From Synechococcus sp. AG-670-A05 (GTDB taxonomy: Bacteria; Cyanobacteriota; Cyanobacteriia; PCC-6307; Cyanobiaceae): 62,609 nt of DNA. The notes below the pieces were generated by a model. That model was not told where the DNA came from, made no database searches, and was given only the letters and a program-made list of their open reading frames with translations. Each line of letters opens with the position of its first letter. The first letter of the stretch is position 1. A program made the position numbers and the translations under genes. The stretch lies in the NCBI GenBank assembly GCA_003211535.1, contig QCSJ01000002.1, positions 1 through 62,609 on the forward strand, written 5' to 3'. Below are positions 15,981-24,423 of this stretch, in pieces.

Positions 15981-17294
15981 TTACCCCACGTCCCGGTAGG
16001 TCACGCTCAGCACAAGTCGCCTGATGATCCGGTTCTGTGCTTGGACAGCCCGTAGTCGGCGGGCCACATTTCGATGGGTTGGTCGCATCAGGATGCCGAG
16101 TCGCAACAGACTCTCTGCCTCGTTCCAGTTCTTCTCCTGAATGGCACGTTCTGCATCGCGGCGCAGCTGGGTGAAGCTGAGGTTGGCGTTGCTGAGGTAG
16201 CCCGGTTTAGTGAGCGGACTTTCTATCGGGTCGGATTGCAGTTGGCGTAGGGCCCTGATCAGCTTCTCAGGGGCAAGATCGGTGCCGTACCCCATCCAGG
16301 CAAGCCAGTCTGGATCAGGGGCGGGCAGCGAACTGTCAAGAGCATCAAGATCTTCCACATCGTCCAGGCACTGCCAGACGCCCGATCCGGCGAAGACATG
16401 GCTTCCGTTCGTCGGATTGATGCCGAAATCGGCCATAACCATGGGCCTGCAACCGAAGTCCAGAGCGTCGAAGAAGGCGGTAGATGACACCGTGGCCATC
16501 AACCTGGACTGACGGAGCAGCTCTGGCAAGGGTCGGTAGTCGAGCCTTAGGTTGTCTGGAGGATGGCCGAGGGTTTGCTGAAGCGTGGCACTGATGTGGT
16601 TGGTAGTGCTGTGAAAGGTTGACTCACCTGGTGCAATACGAGGTTTGACCAGCACCTCCCAGTCCGGCGACCGTCGGGCCAGGTCCGCCAGGATCCGTAC
16701 CAGGTTTGCTCGTTCTACGGAATTTGACGGCATCACCACTTGTTCAGCGAAAACCAGCTGCTTTCGCCTCTGTTGTTGGTTCAGGAATTTTTGATCCGTG
16801 GTGCTTTGACGCTGCAATCCGGTGAGCACAGTGCACTGACCGGCAAAGGGAGTGCCCTCCAGCATTCGTGCAAGCGTTTCGCGATCACGAGGTCCGCTGA
16901 GACAGATGAGGTCATATCCCAGCCGCCAGCTCATACCCTCCATAAACTTCTCGAGTACAACACCGTTGAAGCCGCAGAACAGCAGCGGCCGCCCAAGGCT
17001 GGGCATTAATTCCAGTGCCAAGCGGAAGTCACTGATCTTGCTTCCGGTGAGGTAGACGCCGATGGCATCGAACTGATGCAGGCTGGGGTGGGATAGCAGC
17101 TGACCCATATCCAGCCGCCAGAGATCACCGAGGGCCGCAGCCCGCTGCAAGATCAAGTCCGGCGTTCCCTCGCGTGGAATGGCATTGATGGTGATCTGAA
17201 CGTTGAGGCTCGAAGGGAAGCGGCATAGGGCTTCACACGCCAGCAATTGGCTATCGCTGTCGCCGATCAGCAGCAGTTTGAACGGATGATTCAT
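15981..17294 (-). CDS. Putative glycosyltransferase (DUF6716-like), third of three
   Basis: A 437-residue protein starting with ATGA overlap to the previous stop (17291-17294). The N-terminus KLLLIGDSDSQLLACEALCR looks like the first Rossmann unit of a GT-B enzyme. The C-terminal half has the pattern common to all three neighbours: a KPRIAPGEST strand, LPELLRQSRLMATVSSTAFF, and a downstream MVMADFGI. TVSSTAFFDALDFG is the kind of nucleotide-sugar site seen in capsule-type transferases. Residues about 360-437 add a helical, TPR-like tail. The setting beside NeuA/NeuB suggests use of a CMP-nonulosonate. Family name from memory; function inferred. Confidence 0.65.
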   Translation of the reverse strand: MNHPFKLLLIGDSDSQLLACEALCRFPSSLNVQITINAIPREGTPDLILQRAAALGDLWRLDMGQLLSHPSLHQFDAIGVYLTGSKISDFRLALELMPSLGRPLLFCGFNGVVLEKFMEGMSWRLGYDLICLSGPRDRETLARMLEGTPFAGQCTVLTGLQRQSTTDQKFLNQQQRRKQLVFAEQVVMPSNSVERANLVRILADLARRSPDWEVLVKPRIAPGESTFHSTTNHISATLQQTLGHPPDNLRLDYRPLPELLRQSRLMATVSSTAFFDALDFGCRPMVMADFGINPTNGSHVFAGSGVWQCLDDVEDLDALDSSLPAPDPDWLAWMGYGTDLAPEKLIRALRQLQSDPIESPLTKPGYLSNANLSFTQLRRDAERAIQEKNWNEAESLLRLGILMRPTHRNVARRLRAVQAQNRIIRRLVLSVTYRDVG

Positions 17295-18346
17295 GGCATC
17301 AGCTCCCCCAGGCAGCGAATCAGGCGCGTGGTGCCGTCATGCACTCCCCAGCCCATGGACTGCAGCCAGGACGCGTTGACGGGTGGCAACGCAAGAAGTT
17401 GATCCAACTGGTCAATCGTCTTAAGACGATGCATGCTGCCGCTGCCGAAGAACGCAGTGGTTCCCTGTGTTGTATGGATGCCATAGTCGCCGATCATGAA
17501 GGTTTGACGCCCCCATGCCATGGCGGTGAGGCTCCAGGCTGAGCTCACGCTGAGGCAAGCGCTGCAGCTGGTCAGCTGGCTCAAGAGCTGACCTGGAGCT
17601 CCGAAGTCCAGGTTGGCAGGAAGCGTCCAGTCGCTCGATTTAAATTTGGCTATCCAGGGTTGACCCCTCTCCCAAGAGTGATCGCGTTGAACGACGATCG
17701 ACCACTCTGGAGACGTTTCCGCCCAGCGGATGAGCTGTCTTAGCAGCTGTGCCTTGGCACCGATCTGGGTGGGAATGCTTTCCTGCACGAGAACGAGCAG
17801 GGTGTGGGGTGGCTTTGGCGATCCACCATTGAGGCCGCCAAGGGGAGGTCGTTCCGGTGAGAACCAATGCCCGATAGCCGCAATCCGTGGTAGTGCCACG
17901 CTCTCGGGCCAGAACTGCGTGATTGCTTCAAGTTCTTTTCGCTGCCGTTCGCCTGGGACCACCAGGAGATCGCAGGACTGGCGATCACTCAGTTCATGCA
18001 CCAGGTTGTCCCCGACCGATGCCTCGAGAGGACCGCTGAAGACTTTTGCAGCGCGCTGACCCCGCTGACGAGCGAGTTCGCGGTGCGCGTCGACAAAGTG
18101 TTGGAGCTGGTCGTTGCGACGCATGAACACGCCCACGGCGCTGGCCGATTCCAGCAGCTCATGGTTTAGCAGATCCATCAAGCTCAAAGGAATCTGCGGG
18201 GTCACCGTTGGCAGAGGACTGTGTTTGCGCTCGGACAGCGCCGGACCGATGGTCAGGCAGGTCTGACCGCGCTGCTCAAGCTGCTGAGCCAGCAGCTGAC
18301 AGGCCAGTGCGCTCCGGTCGTCATCACTCACCAGAAGGATCGTCAT
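17291..18346 (-). CDS. Putative glycosyltransferase (DUF6716-like), second of three
   Basis: A 351-residue protein. The start at 18346 (MTILLVSDDDRSALACQLLA) is preferred because ATGA overlaps the preceding stop; upstream in-frame Met codons lie inside that gene. It shares the overall plan of its neighbours: Rossmann-like N-terminus, then LTSCSACLSVSSAWSLTAMA and a downstream FMIGDYGIHTTQG. It is the shortest of the three and lacks the C-terminal tail. Sequence identity between the three is clearly low, so they probably differ in acceptor or linkage. Confidence 0.62.
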   Translation of the reverse strand: MTILLVSDDDRSALACQLLAQQLEQRGQTCLTIGPALSERKHSPLPTVTPQIPLSLMDLLNHELLESASAVGVFMRRNDQLQHFVDAHRELARQRGQRAAKVFSGPLEASVGDNLVHELSDRQSCDLLVVPGERQRKELEAITQFWPESVALPRIAAIGHWFSPERPPLGGLNGGSPKPPHTLLVLVQESIPTQIGAKAQLLRQLIRWAETSPEWSIVVQRDHSWERGQPWIAKFKSSDWTLPANLDFGAPGQLLSQLTSCSACLSVSSAWSLTAMAWGRQTFMIGDYGIHTTQGTTAFFGSGSMHRLKTIDQLDQLLALPPVNASWLQSMGWGVHDGTTRLIRCLGELMP

Positions 18347-19662
18347 CTTTCCCTCAGCCATCTCGACAGCCAACCGAATCCCACCAGCCCATCACGCAGG
18401 CGGCGCAGAAGGGTGCGGGTTTTGTGACGTTTGCGCTGGCTGGAGCGAGCCCCCCCGCTGCTGAGCATGCGGCGGCCGCCGTGGCGGATCGCGTACGTCT
18501 GCCAGCTGGGGCTGCCCCAGCTGCCCGGGCCAAGACCATTGGTTGGCAACGGGGGTCGGTCTCTATGCAGTCGCTCCAACAGGGCGGCGAGAAAGATCTC
18601 CCGTCCCTGGTGGTGGTGTCCATGCTGATGAAGCCAGTCGTCCTTGTGAATCGGGGTGAAGGGGTCACGAGCGATGGCAGCAAAGTCCGCCACGGCTCCC
18701 GATTCGGCGAAAAAGTGATTGCCAAGGGTCTCGGTGACACCGAGATCGCCGACGATGCGGGTGCTGACACCCATGGCCATGGCCTCGAGGGCTGCAGTCG
18801 ATGACACAGTGATGGCGCAGTGACATTGCCGGAGCAGCCGCGTGGCTGGTTTGAAACTGAGCTGTAGGTTGGGCACGGTTTCGCTCATTTGCTCGATCAC
18901 ACTGGCCATCTCTCCGTGGCGCCGGTGCAGCGTGCTCTCGATGCTTGAGGTTCGCGGTTTGAAGATCACCGGATAGTCAGGCCAGGCTTCCGCTAGCTCC
19001 TTGAGCTTCATGCAGATGTAGCGCCGTTGCAACGGATGGACCGGAATTGAGGGCTGCTCGAAGAACACGATCGAGCTTTTGTCGGGTGCTGCTTGATGGT
19101 GTTCGGCATTCCAGAGCAAGGGCAGGCCCGTCACCACAGCGTTGTCGCTGGCCAGCGCCAGGGCCTGACAGCCGAGCCGATAATTGCTGAGGTCCTGCTC
19201 ACTGTTGAGGCAGAGCAGATCAGCGCCTGAACGGTCCAGCATTCCCTCGAGGGCAAAGCGAAACAGGATCCCCGGATAGGCGCTCACTAGAACAGGGCGA
19301 TCAGGGCGCTGGCTCCACTCCTTGGCGAGCATGAGGAGCGCATCACGGCTGCGGAAACCGTCCAAACCCAGTATCAACACGTCAATGTCACCGACCATTG
19401 CGGCTGTCAGGCTGCGGAAGTCACTCCAAGAACTCTTTTTGATGGGCGTGCGGGGGTCGGTACGACGAATCTCCAACCGTTGTCGGCGGGACAGAGCCCT
19501 GTTAGAGATCTGCAGCAAATGCAGGGTGGTCTCGGCTCCCTCCTGCCGGCAGGCAGAGAGCAGGGTCATGGCCACTTTCCCGAAGGAATCAAAGCAGGCG
19601 ACGGCTGCAACCTTTCGGCCAGACAGGCGCTTGTCGGCAGCGGGCGCCATCGGTGGCCTCAT
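18343..19662 (-). CDS. Putative glycosyltransferase (DUF6716-like), first of three
   Basis: A 439-residue protein starting at the ATG at 19662, 14 bp after the neuA stop; the ATG at 19650 is also possible, while a longer frame would overlap neuA. It opens with KVAAVACFDSFGKVAMTLLS and later shows FKPRTSSIEST, RQCHCAITVSSTAALEAMAM and TRIVGDLGV, which match the corresponding elements in the next two genes. The C-terminus from about residue 370 is Arg-rich and ends in WLSRWLRER, perhaps membrane-associated. Proposed role: transfer of an activated nonulosonic acid or neighbouring sugar. Confidence 0.63.
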   Translation of the reverse strand: MRPPMAPAADKRLSGRKVAAVACFDSFGKVAMTLLSACRQEGAETTLHLLQISNRALSRRQRLEIRRTDPRTPIKKSSWSDFRSLTAAMVGDIDVLILGLDGFRSRDALLMLAKEWSQRPDRPVLVSAYPGILFRFALEGMLDRSGADLLCLNSEQDLSNYRLGCQALALASDNAVVTGLPLLWNAEHHQAAPDKSSIVFFEQPSIPVHPLQRRYICMKLKELAEAWPDYPVIFKPRTSSIESTLHRRHGEMASVIEQMSETVPNLQLSFKPATRLLRQCHCAITVSSTAALEAMAMGVSTRIVGDLGVTETLGNHFFAESGAVADFAAIARDPFTPIHKDDWLHQHGHHHQGREIFLAALLERLHRDRPPLPTNGLGPGSWGSPSWQTYAIRHGGRRMLSSGGARSSQRKRHKTRTLLRRLRDGLVGFGWLSRWLRER

Positions 19663-19676
19663 CGAATCTGGCAAAA

Positions 19677-20357
19677 CTAGCCGGATGCACGAGCCGCAAG
19701 GCTGCGGCACAGGGCCAGATCGGCTGGGTTATCGATCTCCGGTCCTGAATCGTCTATCACGACGGGTTGCCAGGGGGCGCAGAAGCGGCTGCCACTGGCT
19801 CGAAAAGCGTCTGTGGTCATGGCGTAGATCGCGCCGGTTTCCAGAAAGGCGGGCTCTAAATCCTGGCGTCGCTGACGTGGTTGCTGGGGGTCGTGGTTGA
19901 TGCCACGGCCGTCACGGCGCCAGAGGAAGCCATGCCAGGGCGCGACAGCGAAGGAACTGTTGATTTCAGGGTTCTGCAGTGCTGCCAGCACCTGGTCGAT
20001 CTGGGAGCCGCTGGTGAACGGGGACGTGCATTGCAGGAACACCAGCTGGGCGGGCAGCGGCCCTTGTTGTTCCAGTGTTTCGAGGGCGTGAAGAAGAGCG
20101 GATTCGGAACTGGCGCTGTCATCGGCGATGGCTGCCGGACGCCGCACCACCTTAGCTCCATGGGCTTGAGCCTCTTCAGCGATGGCGTCATCGTCGGTGC
20201 TGACCACCACCCGGTCTACCCCGCGGCTGGCGAATGCCGCTTGCACGCTGCGAGCCACCAGGGAGAGCCCGCCCACGTCTTGGAGGTTCTTGCCAGGGAT
20301 GCCCTTGGAGCCGCCTCGCGCTGGAATCACAGCCAGGGCTCCAGGGGACGCGATCAT
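19677..20357 (-). CDS. neuA: Acylneuraminate cytidylyltransferase (CMP-nonulosonate synthetase)
   Basis: A 226-residue protein, the usual length for this family. AVIPARGGSKGIPGKNLQDV (residues 9-28) is the CTP-binding signature of NeuA/KdsB-type enzymes, followed by RVVVSTDDDAIAEEA and VFLQCTSPF. It would activate the NeuB product with CTP to the CMP-sugar used by the transferases. It is the first gene of the - strand operon, and only 32 bp separate its start from that of kpsC on the other strand. A KdsB (CMP-Kdo) role is less likely, given the distant motifs and the NeuB partner, but cannot be excluded. Confidence 0.85.
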   Translation of the reverse strand: MIASPGALAVIPARGGSKGIPGKNLQDVGGLSLVARSVQAAFASRGVDRVVVSTDDDAIAEEAQAHGAKVVRRPAAIADDSASSESALLHALETLEQQGPLPAQLVFLQCTSPFTSGSQIDQVLAALQNPEINSSFAVAPWHGFLWRRDGRGINHDPQQPRQRRQDLEPAFLETGAIYAMTTDAFRASGSRFCAPWQPVVIDDSGPEIDNPADLALCRSLAARASG

Positions 20358-20389
20358 CGGAGAGGATTCAAGTTGCTCCCTCCTACCCG
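20358..20389. promoter_or_regulatory. 32-bp divergent spacer between neuA and kpsC
   Basis: Both start codons are separated by only 32 bp, too short for two independent, fully intergenic promoters. At least one promoter must lie inside the opposite coding sequence. A polypurine stretch, GGAGGGAG on the - strand, lies at an unusual distance from the neuA ATG. Confidence 0.45.
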
Positions 20390-22375
20390 ATGATTCAGCG
20401 CTTCGGGGTGCCGGAGACAGGTCTGCTGGCCCATCGCACGGTGCCCTCGCTGTTGGCTCCGGCAGAATTGCTCAGCGGCTGCCGTCGGGATGTGGACGCG
20501 CTGCTGGCCTGGGGGCGCCGGCCCAGCGCTCGGCGGGTGGAGCGCTTGGGGCTGCACTGGCAGCTGCCGGTCTGGCACCTCGAGGATGGCTTGCTGCGCT
20601 CCTTGGCTAAAGGGTCCAAGCATCCGCCTTTGGCGCTGTTAGTGGATGACTTGGGTGTTCATTTCGACGCCACTCAGCCCAGCCGGTTGGAGCAACGCAT
20701 CCCTCAACCGCTTCAGCCGGAGCAGCAGCAGCGAGCACGCCGTCTGCAGCAACTGTGGTGTGAACTGCGCCTGAGCAAACTCAATCCAGCCCGAGAGTCG
20801 CCGGCCCCGAACGCACCTTTCGTTCTGGTAGTGGATCAATCCGCCGGAGACTGCTCAATCGCTCTCGGACAGGCTGGTCCGCAACACTTTCAGCAGATGC
20901 TGCAGGCTGCCCTGAGGGATCACCCTGACTGCACCGTGGTTGTGAAGGTGCATCCCGATGTGATCCGCGGCCGGGCCCGCGGCCATTTCCGCCGTCGGGA
21001 TTTGCAGCACCCCCGTATCCAGCTCTGCGCCGACGGGCTTCACCCCGCTGCGCTCCTGGAACAGGCCCAGGCGGTGTACGTGGTGACCTCCCAGATGGGC
21101 TTTGAAGCCTTGCTTTGGGGCAGGCCGGTGCAGTGTTTCGGAATGCCCTTTTACGCCGGCTGGGGGCTGACCCGCGACCGCCTTCCGGCGCCGTCTCGCC
21201 GCCAGCAGGGCATTGCTCTGGAAGGGGTGGTGCATGCGGCTCTAGTGGCCGGCACCCGTTGCATTGACCCGCATCGGCACCAGGCCTGTTCGATCGAGGA
21301 GCTGATGCGGGCGATCGGGCTGCAACGCCGCCTGCAGAGGGCGCATCCACAGCGAGTGGAGGCCTTTGGGTTCACCCCTTGGAAGCAACGCAGCCTCAAG
21401 TGTTTTTTGGCCGGTAGTGCCTTGCGCTTCCGCCTGCCGCGGTCGCTGCCGGGGCCGCGGGCGGAGGCTGTGGCTGTGTGGGGTCTGCGGGCTCGACCGC
21501 GTCTGCTAGCTACAGCTCGTCAGCGGGGCCTACCGCTGCTAAGGGTCGAGGATGGTTTCCTGCGCTCGGTGGGTCTGGGGGCAGATCTGATCGACCCGAT
21601 TTCCTGGGTGGTGGACCACCGGGGGATGTACTACGACGCCGCCGTTGCCAGCGATCTGGAGTACGGACTGGCCACTGGGGACTGGAGTGAGACGGAGTTG
21701 CAGCGTGCCGAGGCCTTGCGCCAGCTGCTAGTGGAGCGTGCAATCACCAAATACAACCTGACCGGTGGAGGATGGCAGCGCCCGGAGGGTGCCCGGCGTG
21801 TGGTGCTGGTGGTGGGTCAGGTGGAAAGCGATGCCTCAATCCGCTACGGCGCCCCTGGGTTATCCAGCAACCTGGCGCTGCTGGAGGCGGTACGAGCTGC
21901 TGAACCGGCAGCTTTGCTTGTTTACAAGCCCCATCCAGATGTGGTGGCGGGCCTCTGCCGCGCTGGAGATGGAGAGCAGCGGGCTGCACAGATCTGCGAC
22001 TGCCTGCTGAGCGATGGGTCGATCCATGCCCTGTTCGAGCAGGTGGATGCCTTGCACGTGCTCACCTCCTTGGCGGGGTTTGAGGCGTTGCTGCGGGGAC
22101 TGGAGGTGCATTGCTGGGGACTGCCCTTCTATGCAGGCTGGGGACTGACCCAGGACAAGTTGTCGTCCTCCCGGCGGGGACGCTCGCTGCCCTTGGCGGC
22201 GTTGGTACATGCCGCTTTGATTGACTATCCCCGGTATGTGAGCCGCCACAGCGGTTGGTTCATCACCCCTGAGCAGGCGATCGAGGAGCTGGTGGCTTGG
22301 CGGTCGGCACCGCCGGCCCGACGCACCTTGGTGCAGGCCCTGTTCCGCCACTGGGGGCGTATGCGCCGCCGCTGA
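20390..22375 (+). CDS. kpsC: Capsular polysaccharide beta-Kdo transferase KpsC
   Basis: A 661-residue protein (start ATG 20390, MIQRFGVPETGLLAHRTVPS) made of two halves of similar design. Each half has a VWHLEDGLLRS/RVEDGFLRSVG motif, a DQSAGDCSI/GQVESDASI strand, a VKVHPDV/YKPHPDV motif and an FGMPFYAGWGLT/WGLPFYAGWGLT motif. This duplication is typical of KpsC (LipA), which adds alternating beta-Kdo residues to a lipid acceptor to make the linker of group 2 capsules. It acts on the cytoplasmic face of the inner membrane. kpsS follows 20 bp downstream. Codon use is GC-rich like the core genome, so transfer is not recent. Confidence 0.92.
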   Translation: MIQRFGVPETGLLAHRTVPSLLAPAELLSGCRRDVDALLAWGRRPSARRVERLGLHWQLPVWHLEDGLLRSLAKGSKHPPLALLVDDLGVHFDATQPSRLEQRIPQPLQPEQQQRARRLQQLWCELRLSKLNPARESPAPNAPFVLVVDQSAGDCSIALGQAGPQHFQQMLQAALRDHPDCTVVVKVHPDVIRGRARGHFRRRDLQHPRIQLCADGLHPAALLEQAQAVYVVTSQMGFEALLWGRPVQCFGMPFYAGWGLTRDRLPAPSRRQQGIALEGVVHAALVAGTRCIDPHRHQACSIEELMRAIGLQRRLQRAHPQRVEAFGFTPWKQRSLKCFLAGSALRFRLPRSLPGPRAEAVAVWGLRARPRLLATARQRGLPLLRVEDGFLRSVGLGADLIDPISWVVDHRGMYYDAAVASDLEYGLATGDWSETELQRAEALRQLLVERAITKYNLTGGGWQRPEGARRVVLVVGQVESDASIRYGAPGLSSNLALLEAVRAAEPAALLVYKPHPDVVAGLCRAGDGEQRAAQICDCLLSDGSIHALFEQVDALHVLTSLAGFEALLRGLEVHCWGLPFYAGWGLTQDKLSSSRRGRSLPLAALVHAALIDYPRYVSRHSGWFITPEQAIEELVAWRSAPPARRTLVQALFRHWGRMRRR

Positions 22376-22395
22376 GGCGTGCCAGGATCTTCCCA

Positions 22396-24423
22396 GTGCT
22401 GGACGGCGATTTGGGCAGGGGACGGGCGCCGGCGTTGGTACAGGTGCGCATCGAAGGACCTGTCTTGCTGCTGATGGGCCCGATTGGGTTGTTCTTTGCT
22501 CGCTTCAGCAGATACCTGCAGGGCTGCGGTATTCCGGTCACCAAAGTGACCTTCCCGCTGAGGGAATTTGGCTTCCCGTCGGACGTGTGTGTGCCATTCC
22601 GGCAGCCGATGGAGGCCTGGCGGCCTTTCCTGCGCCAGCTGCTGCAGGAGCGCGGCATCCGCCATATCTTTATGTATGGGGATTTCATCATTCCCCACAG
22701 GATTGCCATTGAAGAGGCTCAAGCGCTAGCAATTGAGGCCTGGGTGTTCGAGCTGGGCTACCTGAGGCCCAATTACGTGACGTTGGAGCGGGACCGGGTC
22801 AATGCTCGCTCCAACCTCAACCAACCAGCGGCATTTTACCGCGACCTGCCTCCGGTAGATCAGCTGCCGCAGGACATTGTGCTGGACCCAGGCTGGCGCT
22901 GGCGCAAGGCGTGGAAGGCACCCACCTTCATGCAGCACGCCTTCACCCACTACCCGATAATCGAGGGCGAGCACAAACTGCAGCCCACACCAAGCTTCCT
23001 TTGGTGCCAGCTTCGTGGAAGCTGGCGTTACTGGCTGTACCGCTGGCAGGAGCGGGATCTGAAGCGCCGGCTGCTGGAGCACCTCTCCTTTTTCCTGGCA
23101 GTGCTTCAGGTGTCCAGTGATTCCCAGATTCAGCTGGGTTCGCCCTACCGCGGCATGCACGACTTCATCGAAGACGTAATCCGCTCATTCGCAGCCCATG
23201 CCCACAGCTCAGACCATCTGGCCTTCAAGCACCACCCGCGGGATCGGGGCTACAACAATTACTCCAGCCTGATTGCCTTGCTGGCGGGCCGTTACGGCAT
23301 CCGTGGTCGAGTGCACTACTTCCACGACGGCCCCCTCAGCCGTTACCTGCGCACCTGTCGCGGCGTGATCACAGTGAACAGCACGGTGGGTCTTCAGGCC
23401 CTGTTCCATGCCGTGCCTACCAAAACGATGGGCACAACCTTCTACAACCTCGAAGGACTGACTGACCAGAAGTCACTGGATCGCTTCTGGTTGGACCCGC
23501 ACCCCAGTGACAGGCCGCTGTTCTGGCGCTTCTATCACCACCTGGTGATGACCACCCAGGTGAACGGCAACTTTGACGGAGACTTCCCCTTCCGCGTCAC
23601 CTTCCCGATCGGTCCAGAGGCGCGTAAGCTGCAGCCGCAACCAAAGCTGCCACATTTGCAGCCCAGGACGCTTGCGAACCCCTTGCTGTTGCCGGCCCGA
23701 GTGCTGGCACGCCTGGCATGGGCGGCTCTGGGTTTCCTGCTGTACGGCCTGCAGCTCCCTTCAGTGCTGCTCCGCCGTTCGGACTGGGCGGCTCAGTTGA
23801 TGACCTGGGCCTCTGCCGTGGCCCTGCGCGCCCTGGGGGTGCAGGTTGTGGTGGACGACAGCCAACCCAGTGAGCCGGCCGGGGTGCCACTGGTTCATAT
23901 CTTCAACCATCGCAGCCCTTGTGATGGCCTAGTGATTCAGGGTGTATTGCGCCTGCCGGGCATGACTACAGCACAGTTGCATCTGAAATGGGTGCTGCCT
24001 GGCTATGCAGCCGCAGCTCGCAATGCTGGATCGGCCGTTTTGGATCACCGCCAGCCCAGTTCGCGGCTGGAGGGGATGATGCGGGCCTCTGCGCTGTTGC
24101 GCGACCAAGGTCAAATTATGCTGGCACCTAATGGCTCACTGGTGACCCCGATCGAGCAGCGGGTGTCTCCAAGTGCATGGATGCTGGCCCAGCATTACAA
24201 CGGGTGTGTTGTGCCCTGGCTGTTCCGCTACGAAGGACTGGAGGGGGCTGTGGGAGCGCGATATCGCCCCCTGGCGCTGCTGCTGAGCCGGTTGACGTCA
24301 CCTCTGGGGACGATTCACTGCCGCCGAGGTCGTTCCAAGGATCTGGTCCTGCCAGATGATCCCCGGGATCGGGAGGGTTTCAGCCGTGCGGTGCAGGCCT
24401 ACTACCGGCTAGCACAAGACTGA
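22396..24423 (+). CDS. kpsS: KpsS-type Kdo transferase fused to an acyltransferase domain
   Basis: A 675-residue protein if begun at the GTG at 22396 (AGGA 8 bp upstream); an upstream ATG at 22297 lies inside kpsC. Residues about 15-430 match KpsS/LipB: GPIGLFFARFSRYLQGCGI, FMYGDFIIPH, FELGYLRPNYVTLERD, FKHHPRDRGYNNY and ITVNSTVGLQALFH. KpsS adds the first Kdo to lyso-phosphatidylglycerol. Residues about 500-660 look like a PlsC/LPLAT acyltransferase (HIFNHRSPCDGL has the catalytic NHx4D). The later EGT motif appears as PNGSLVTP, so it is degenerate. The fusion could acylate the lipid acceptor. The 3' end overlaps the convergent KAS gene by 44 bp. Confidence 0.85.
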   Translation: MLDGDLGRGRAPALVQVRIEGPVLLLMGPIGLFFARFSRYLQGCGIPVTKVTFPLREFGFPSDVCVPFRQPMEAWRPFLRQLLQERGIRHIFMYGDFIIPHRIAIEEAQALAIEAWVFELGYLRPNYVTLERDRVNARSNLNQPAAFYRDLPPVDQLPQDIVLDPGWRWRKAWKAPTFMQHAFTHYPIIEGEHKLQPTPSFLWCQLRGSWRYWLYRWQERDLKRRLLEHLSFFLAVLQVSSDSQIQLGSPYRGMHDFIEDVIRSFAAHAHSSDHLAFKHHPRDRGYNNYSSLIALLAGRYGIRGRVHYFHDGPLSRYLRTCRGVITVNSTVGLQALFHAVPTKTMGTTFYNLEGLTDQKSLDRFWLDPHPSDRPLFWRFYHHLVMTTQVNGNFDGDFPFRVTFPIGPEARKLQPQPKLPHLQPRTLANPLLLPARVLARLAWAALGFLLYGLQLPSVLLRRSDWAAQLMTWASAVALRALGVQVVVDDSQPSEPAGVPLVHIFNHRSPCDGLVIQGVLRLPGMTTAQLHLKWVLPGYAAAARNAGSAVLDHRQPSSRLEGMMRASALLRDQGQIMLAPNGSLVTPIEQRVSPSAWMLAQHYNGCVVPWLFRYEGLEGAVGARYRPLALLLSRLTSPLGTIHCRRGRSKDLVLPDDPRDREGFSRAVQAYYRLAQD

